From Butyrivibrio sp. (lineage in GTDB: Bacteria > Bacillota > Clostridia > Lachnospirales > Lachnospiraceae): a stretch of DNA of 36,647 nt. Each line of letters begins with the position of its first letter. Position 1 is the first letter of the stretch. Both the position numbers and the translations under genes were made by a program. The DNA lies in assembly GCA_015056585.1 (NCBI GenBank), contig SVFZ01000054.1, forward strand, positions 1 to 36,647, in the 5' to 3' direction. This document shows, in pieces, positions 33,956-36,647 of this stretch. The notes under the pieces are model-generated. The model saw nothing but the letters and a program-made list of their open reading frames with translations. It was not told where the DNA came from and made no database searches.

Positions 33956-34438
33956 ATGTGCGGAATATGTGACAGAATTAAAGAAACAAAGGCTGGCAAC
34001 AATCCATTTCTTGTAAAAGAACTTGAAACTGGATATGTGGTAATTGGAGATTTTCAACATTTTAAGGGGTATACGCTTTTTTTATATAAAGACCATGTTG
34101 TTGAACTGTTTGATTTGGATGAGAAGACAAGGGCAAAGCACTTATATGAAATGACACTGATTGCTGAAGCGGTAAAAAATGCTTTCGGAGCCGAAAAAAT
34201 GAATTATGAATGTTTGGGAAATGGTGAAGGCGGTGCACACATTCACTGGCATCTATTTCCAAGAAAAGCCGGTGATATAGGAAATTATGGTAACAATGGC
34301 AAAGGACCAACTTGGTGGTATCCAAGAGAAGAGATGTATGCGGATGATTGCAGACCTAGTAACGAAGAACTTGAGGAAATGAAAGCTAAGCTTCTTAGTG
34401 AACTGGATAAACTATTGATGATGTATGATAACACTTAA
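33956..34438 (+). CDS. HIT family nucleotide hydrolase/transferase
   Basis: A 160-residue cytoplasmic protein with the histidine triad HIHWHLF (His95, His97, His99), N-terminal CGIC pair and GDFQHFKGYTLFLYKDHV typical of HIT proteins. Family members hydrolyse or transfer nucleoside monophosphates from dinucleotides or nucleotide-sugar substrates. The Trp-rich stretch TWWYPREEMY after the triad is characteristic of a HIT subgroup. AGGGAG precedes ATG 33956. It stands alone between gene remnants and a terminator. Confidence 0.9.
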   Translation: MCGICDRIKETKAGNNPFLVKELETGYVVIGDFQHFKGYTLFLYKDHVVELFDLDEKTRAKHLYEMTLIAEAVKNAFGAEKMNYECLGNGEGGAHIHWHLFPRKAGDIGNYGNNGKGPTWWYPREEMYADDCRPSNEELEEMKAKLLSELDKLLMMYDNT

Positions 34439-34461
34439 CTTACAGTATTATCGACTATCAC

Positions 34462-34506
34462 AAAGCTATTTTGAGGCAAAATGTCTCAGAATAGCTTTTT
34501 ATTTTT
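34462..34506 (+). terminator. Terminator after the HIT gene
   Basis: AAAGCTATTTTGAG (34462-34475) pairs with CTCAGAATAGCTTT (34485-34498), followed by TTATTTTT. Confidence 0.85.
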
Positions 34507-34568
34507 GATGAAATAAGATATGATTATTCACAAGTTGTCTGAAATACAGGATATGGGAGGAATACGGT

Positions 34569-35249
34569 ATGGCATCATGGATGGTACATTTAAGAATTGC
34601 AGATAGGCTCCTAGATAGGGTTAAGAATCTTGATGAGACTTTCTTTGTAGTTGGGAATATAGCACCTGATAGTGGAGTTCCAAACGAAGATTGGTCTGCA
34701 TTTACACCATCAGGGGACGTGTCGCATTTTAAGCCAAAGGGCACAGATAAGAGAAATATAGATATTGACAGATATGTTGGGAAATATTTTACAGAAGATA
34801 TGATAAATAATTACTCTAATAAAGAATTCTCATTCTTTTTAGGGTACCTTACACATCTTTTGACTGATATTGAGTGGACCAAGATGGCGCGCGGCCCATG
34901 GGGATGCAATGAGGAAAACGCTGCCAGAGAAGGCATGTCACTTAATGATTATATCTGGAAGAATAAGGAAGACTGGTACGATCTTGATTTTCTATACTTG
35001 GAACAACACCCTGATTTCAGGGCGTTTCATATTTATGAAGATGCAAGAGATATTAAAAATGAATTTATGAAAGAATTTCCGGTTGATGCCTTTGAAAACA
35101 GGCAAGAGTATATTTGCAGCTTTTATCGCAGCGACAATCATGGTGATCTTCACAGGGATTATCAGTATCTGACAAAAGAGATGTCGGACAAATTTGTTGA
35201 TGATGCTATAGAGACAATAATGATGATAATCAAACCGATGATTGGATGA
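34569..35249 (+). CDS. Zinc-dependent phospholipase C-like protein
   Basis: A 226-residue helical protein with the pattern of the Zn-dependent phospholipase C family (PF00882-like): MVHLRIADRLL, FVVGNIAPDSG, then FLGYLTHLLTDIEWTK and FRAFHIYEDARD, with His and Asp residues placed as metal ligands. There is no signal peptide, so it is probably cytoplasmic, and substrates of such stand-alone members are unknown. GGGAGG precedes ATG 34569. Its length is typical. It has its own terminator-separated position, 13 bp before the truncated HD gene. Confidence 0.75.
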   Translation: MASWMVHLRIADRLLDRVKNLDETFFVVGNIAPDSGVPNEDWSAFTPSGDVSHFKPKGTDKRNIDIDRYVGKYFTEDMINNYSNKEFSFFLGYLTHLLTDIEWTKMARGPWGCNEENAAREGMSLNDYIWKNKEDWYDLDFLYLEQHPDFRAFHIYEDARDIKNEFMKEFPVDAFENRQEYICSFYRSDNHGDLHRDYQYLTKEMSDKFVDDAIETIMMIIKPMIG

Positions 35250-35262
35250 GGTGTTGTGAATA

Positions 35263-35460
35263 ATGTTACCGACAATAGATGAGGCTTTAAATGAATTAGA
35301 AATAGCAGGACAGATCAATCCGGGACCATGGGTAAAGCATTCTATTAATACCGGCGTTGCTGCTAAAAATATTGCAGAAAAAATACCTGGTCTGGATCCT
35401 GAAAAGGCATATATAGTGGGCCTTGTGCATGACATAGGAAGAAGGGTAGGCAAAGCTTGA
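35263..35460 (+). pseudogene. Truncated HD-domain phosphohydrolase
   Basis: Encodes only the first 65 residues of an HD-domain protein: NPGPWVKHSINTGVAAKNIAEKI with the first metal His, and GLVHDIGRR with the HD pair. Full-length relatives continue for well over 100 residues with more metal and substrate ligands, here lost at TGA 35458-35460. The frame is intact up to a sudden end at GKA, so a deletion or recombination removed the rest. A non-functional remnant is most likely. Confidence 0.7.
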
Positions 35461-35517
35461 TCTATGCATATTTTTGATAAAATCAAGTAAAACTTACTAT
35501 CAGAGACGGAGTGAGGT

Positions 35518-35946
35518 ATGTTTGAAATAAAGGATTGTGTGGATTACGAAGTTGCGAAGACGCTTATAAGGGAATACTCAGAGATTAAAGGTGCTGAGAG
35601 CTGCTTTGTATCATTGGATAAAGAGTTAGCTGATCTTGATACTTATTATAAAAATGGGGCTATTTTGATTGGATTTGAAAATGGGAATCCTATAGCAATT
35701 AAGCGTATTGATAAAAACACATGTGAGGCAAAAAGACTGTATATTAAGCCAAATTATCGCGGTAAAGGTTATGCTAGAGTTCTTATGAATGAGATGCTGG
35801 ATAGAAGCAGGAAATTAGGCTTTAAAGAGGTCACATTTACCACCAAACCAGAAGTGATGAGCATTGGATATGGACTATATAAGCGTATGGGCTTTGAAGA
35901 AGTGAATTACGCTGATGGCGTGGCTTCTATGAGAATGATTTTATAA
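35518..35946 (+). CDS. GNAT family N-acetyltransferase
   Basis: A 142-residue acetyl-CoA transferase with the complete GNAT fold: motif A AKRLYIKPNYRGKGYARVLMNEML (Q/RxxGxG/A type RGKGYA) and C-terminal LYKRMGFEEV. Substrate cannot be predicted. GAGTGAGG precedes ATG 35518. It is one of two intact GNAT genes beside GNAT remnants. Confidence 0.88.
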   Translation: MFEIKDCVDYEVAKTLIREYSEIKGAESCFVSLDKELADLDTYYKNGAILIGFENGNPIAIKRIDKNTCEAKRLYIKPNYRGKGYARVLMNEMLDRSRKLGFKEVTFTTKPEVMSIGYGLYKRMGFEEVNYADGVASMRMIL

Positions 35947-35983
35947 GTTATATGTTCCAGGATAACTGACGAGGAGGCTGTAA

Positions 35984-36463
35984 ATGATAATTCGACAATA
36001 CGAAGAAAAAGATCTTAAGCAGATGATAGATATCTGGAATGAAGTTGTTGAAGATGGAATAGCATTTCCACAGGAGGACCTGCTTAATGAAGTATCCGGG
36101 AAAGTATTCTTTGGGTCACAAAGCTATACAGGCGTGGCAGATGACGATGGAAAGGTCGTTGGGCTGTATATTCTGCATCCTAATAACGTTGGCAGATGCG
36201 GGCATATCTGTAATGCCAGCTATGCAGTAAGTTCAAAATGTCGTGGAAAGCACATCGGAGAGAAACTTGTAACTGATTGTATGGCAAAGGCTAAAGACCT
36301 TGGATTTCGTGTATTACAGTTCAACGCTGTTGTAGAGAGCAATGTTCATGCGAGACATTTATATGAGAGACTTGGTTTTGTTCAGCTTGGAACTATACCT
36401 GGCGGATTCAGGATGAAGGACGGACATTATGAGAATATCTGCCCATACTATCACACACTTTAA
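35984..36463 (+). CDS. GNAT family N-acetyltransferase (amino-acid/phosphinothricin acetyltransferase-like)
   Basis: A 159-residue GNAT with IRQYEEKDLKQMIDIWNEV at the start, motif A AVSSKCRGKHIGEKLVTDCM, and VVESNVHARHLYERLGF near the C terminus, the pattern of small-molecule acetyltransferases. The CoA loop is CRGKHIG. GAGGAGG precedes ATG 35984. It is separated from the previous GNAT by 37 bp and could share its transcript. Substrate unknown. Confidence 0.88.
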   Translation: MIIRQYEEKDLKQMIDIWNEVVEDGIAFPQEDLLNEVSGKVFFGSQSYTGVADDDGKVVGLYILHPNNVGRCGHICNASYAVSSKCRGKHIGEKLVTDCMAKAKDLGFRVLQFNAVVESNVHARHLYERLGFVQLGTIPGGFRMKDGHYENICPYYHTL

Positions 36464-36499
36464 ATTTCAGTATTATAACTAACTGATAGAATACAGATT

Positions 36500-36581
36500 G
36501 AGCAGGTGCAATATTTGCACCTGCTCTTGACATAAAAGTGCAAATATTGCATTATTAATGCGTGGAAGGTGCAAATATTGC
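36500..36581 (+). promoter_or_regulatory. Promoter covered by three TGCAAATATTGCA operators
   Basis: TTGACA (36527-36532), a 17-bp spacer and CATTAT (36550-36555) form the promoter. Three cores surround it: TGCAATATTTGCA at 36507-36519 inside a perfect 27-bp palindrome (36500-36526), TGCAAATATTGCA at 36539-36551 in the spacer, and TGCAAATATTGC at 36570-36581 after the start. Their centres are 32 and 31 bp apart, about three helical turns. This is the geometry of tight autoregulation. Confidence 0.7.
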
Positions 36582-36606
36582 TTTCAATTGATGGATGAGG
36601 TGCAAG

Positions 36607-36647
36607 ATGGGCGAGGTTAAAGAACCGAGAGTAGAAAAAAAGCTTAC
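36607..36647 (+). CDS. Start of an unknown gene, cut by the window edge
   Basis: ATG 36607 follows GAGG at 36597-36600 and the three-operator promoter. Only MGEVKEPRVEKKL is visible. An N terminus of this kind (KEPRVEKKL) occurs in small nuclease-like (VRR-NUC) proteins among others, but 13 residues cannot decide. The heavy operator load suggests a tightly controlled, perhaps toxic or regulatory, product. Confidence 0.5.
   Translation, partial: MGEVKEPRVEKKL

Noticed and set aside
33908..36485. Recurrent TTTCAGTAT(TAT)AAC-like strings after several genes of the patchwork region, as cassette boundaries
   Set aside because: The matches are short, AT-rich and unevenly placed, with no inverted-repeat structure of integron sites and no integrase.

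Overview
The window reads as a chromosomal segment of a low-to-mid GC, anaerobic Firmicute of the Lachnospiraceae, most like Butyrivibrio or Pseudobutyrivibrio. The grounds are the codon style, AGGAGG-type ribosome sites, a DUF4317 protein, a membrane-tethered GH3 glucosidase with reversed domain order (an arrangement known from Butyrivibrio and Ruminococcus), and many nucleotide-second-messenger genes. The genus is inference from remembered families. I saw no rRNA, tRNA, CRISPR array, transposase or prophage gene.

Layout. 1-2.4 kb: the end of an unrecognised gene, a CHASE2-class III nucleotide cyclase, and a run of four hairpins. 2.35-8.8 kb: a TetR regulator divergent from an MMPL exporter and a large lipoprotein-like protein with two long tracts of xxxLxxG heptads; two identical-arm palindromes lie between the divergent genes. 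8.9-11.4 kb: a 52-residue gene with a structured leader, then a membrane HD-GYP protein with an unrecognised C-terminal half. 11.5-17.3 kb (minus strand): a complete fructose PTS operon fruR-fruK-fruA-ptsH-ptsI, preceded by a helically phased array of AATCA-type repeats. 17.6-22.6 kb: an apparent operon of CheC-type phosphatase, DUF4317 protein, LytTR response regulator, GHKL histidine kinase and a membrane GGDEF protein. 22.8-28.9 kb: two GH3 glycosidases (one reversed and probably extracellular, one canonical and cytoplasmic) and a GtrA-like membrane protein. 29.1-29.8 kb: feoA plus a FeoC-like/Cys-rich/HMA fusion, with no feoB. 30.0-33.6 kb: a two-TM potassium channel with Rossmann-like and RyR domains, a DUF4230 protein, an unknown membrane protein and a flavodoxin-family protein. 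33.6-36.6 kb: a patchwork of single genes (HIT, phospholipase C-like, two GNATs) mixed with remnants of other GNATs and a truncated HD protein, ending in a promoter covered by three identical-core palindromes before a gene cut by the window edge.

How it works together. The carbohydrate story is coherent: beta-glucosides could be cut outside and inside the cell, and fructose enters through a self-contained PTS operon. Signalling is dense: a putative cAMP cyclase, a c-di-GMP phosphodiesterase, a diguanylate-cyclase-like protein and a peptide-type two-component system lie within about 22 kb. The most unusual candidates are the RyR-tailed ion channel operon, the feoB-less Feo locus, the MMPL/heptad-rod pair and the triple-operator locus at the right edge.
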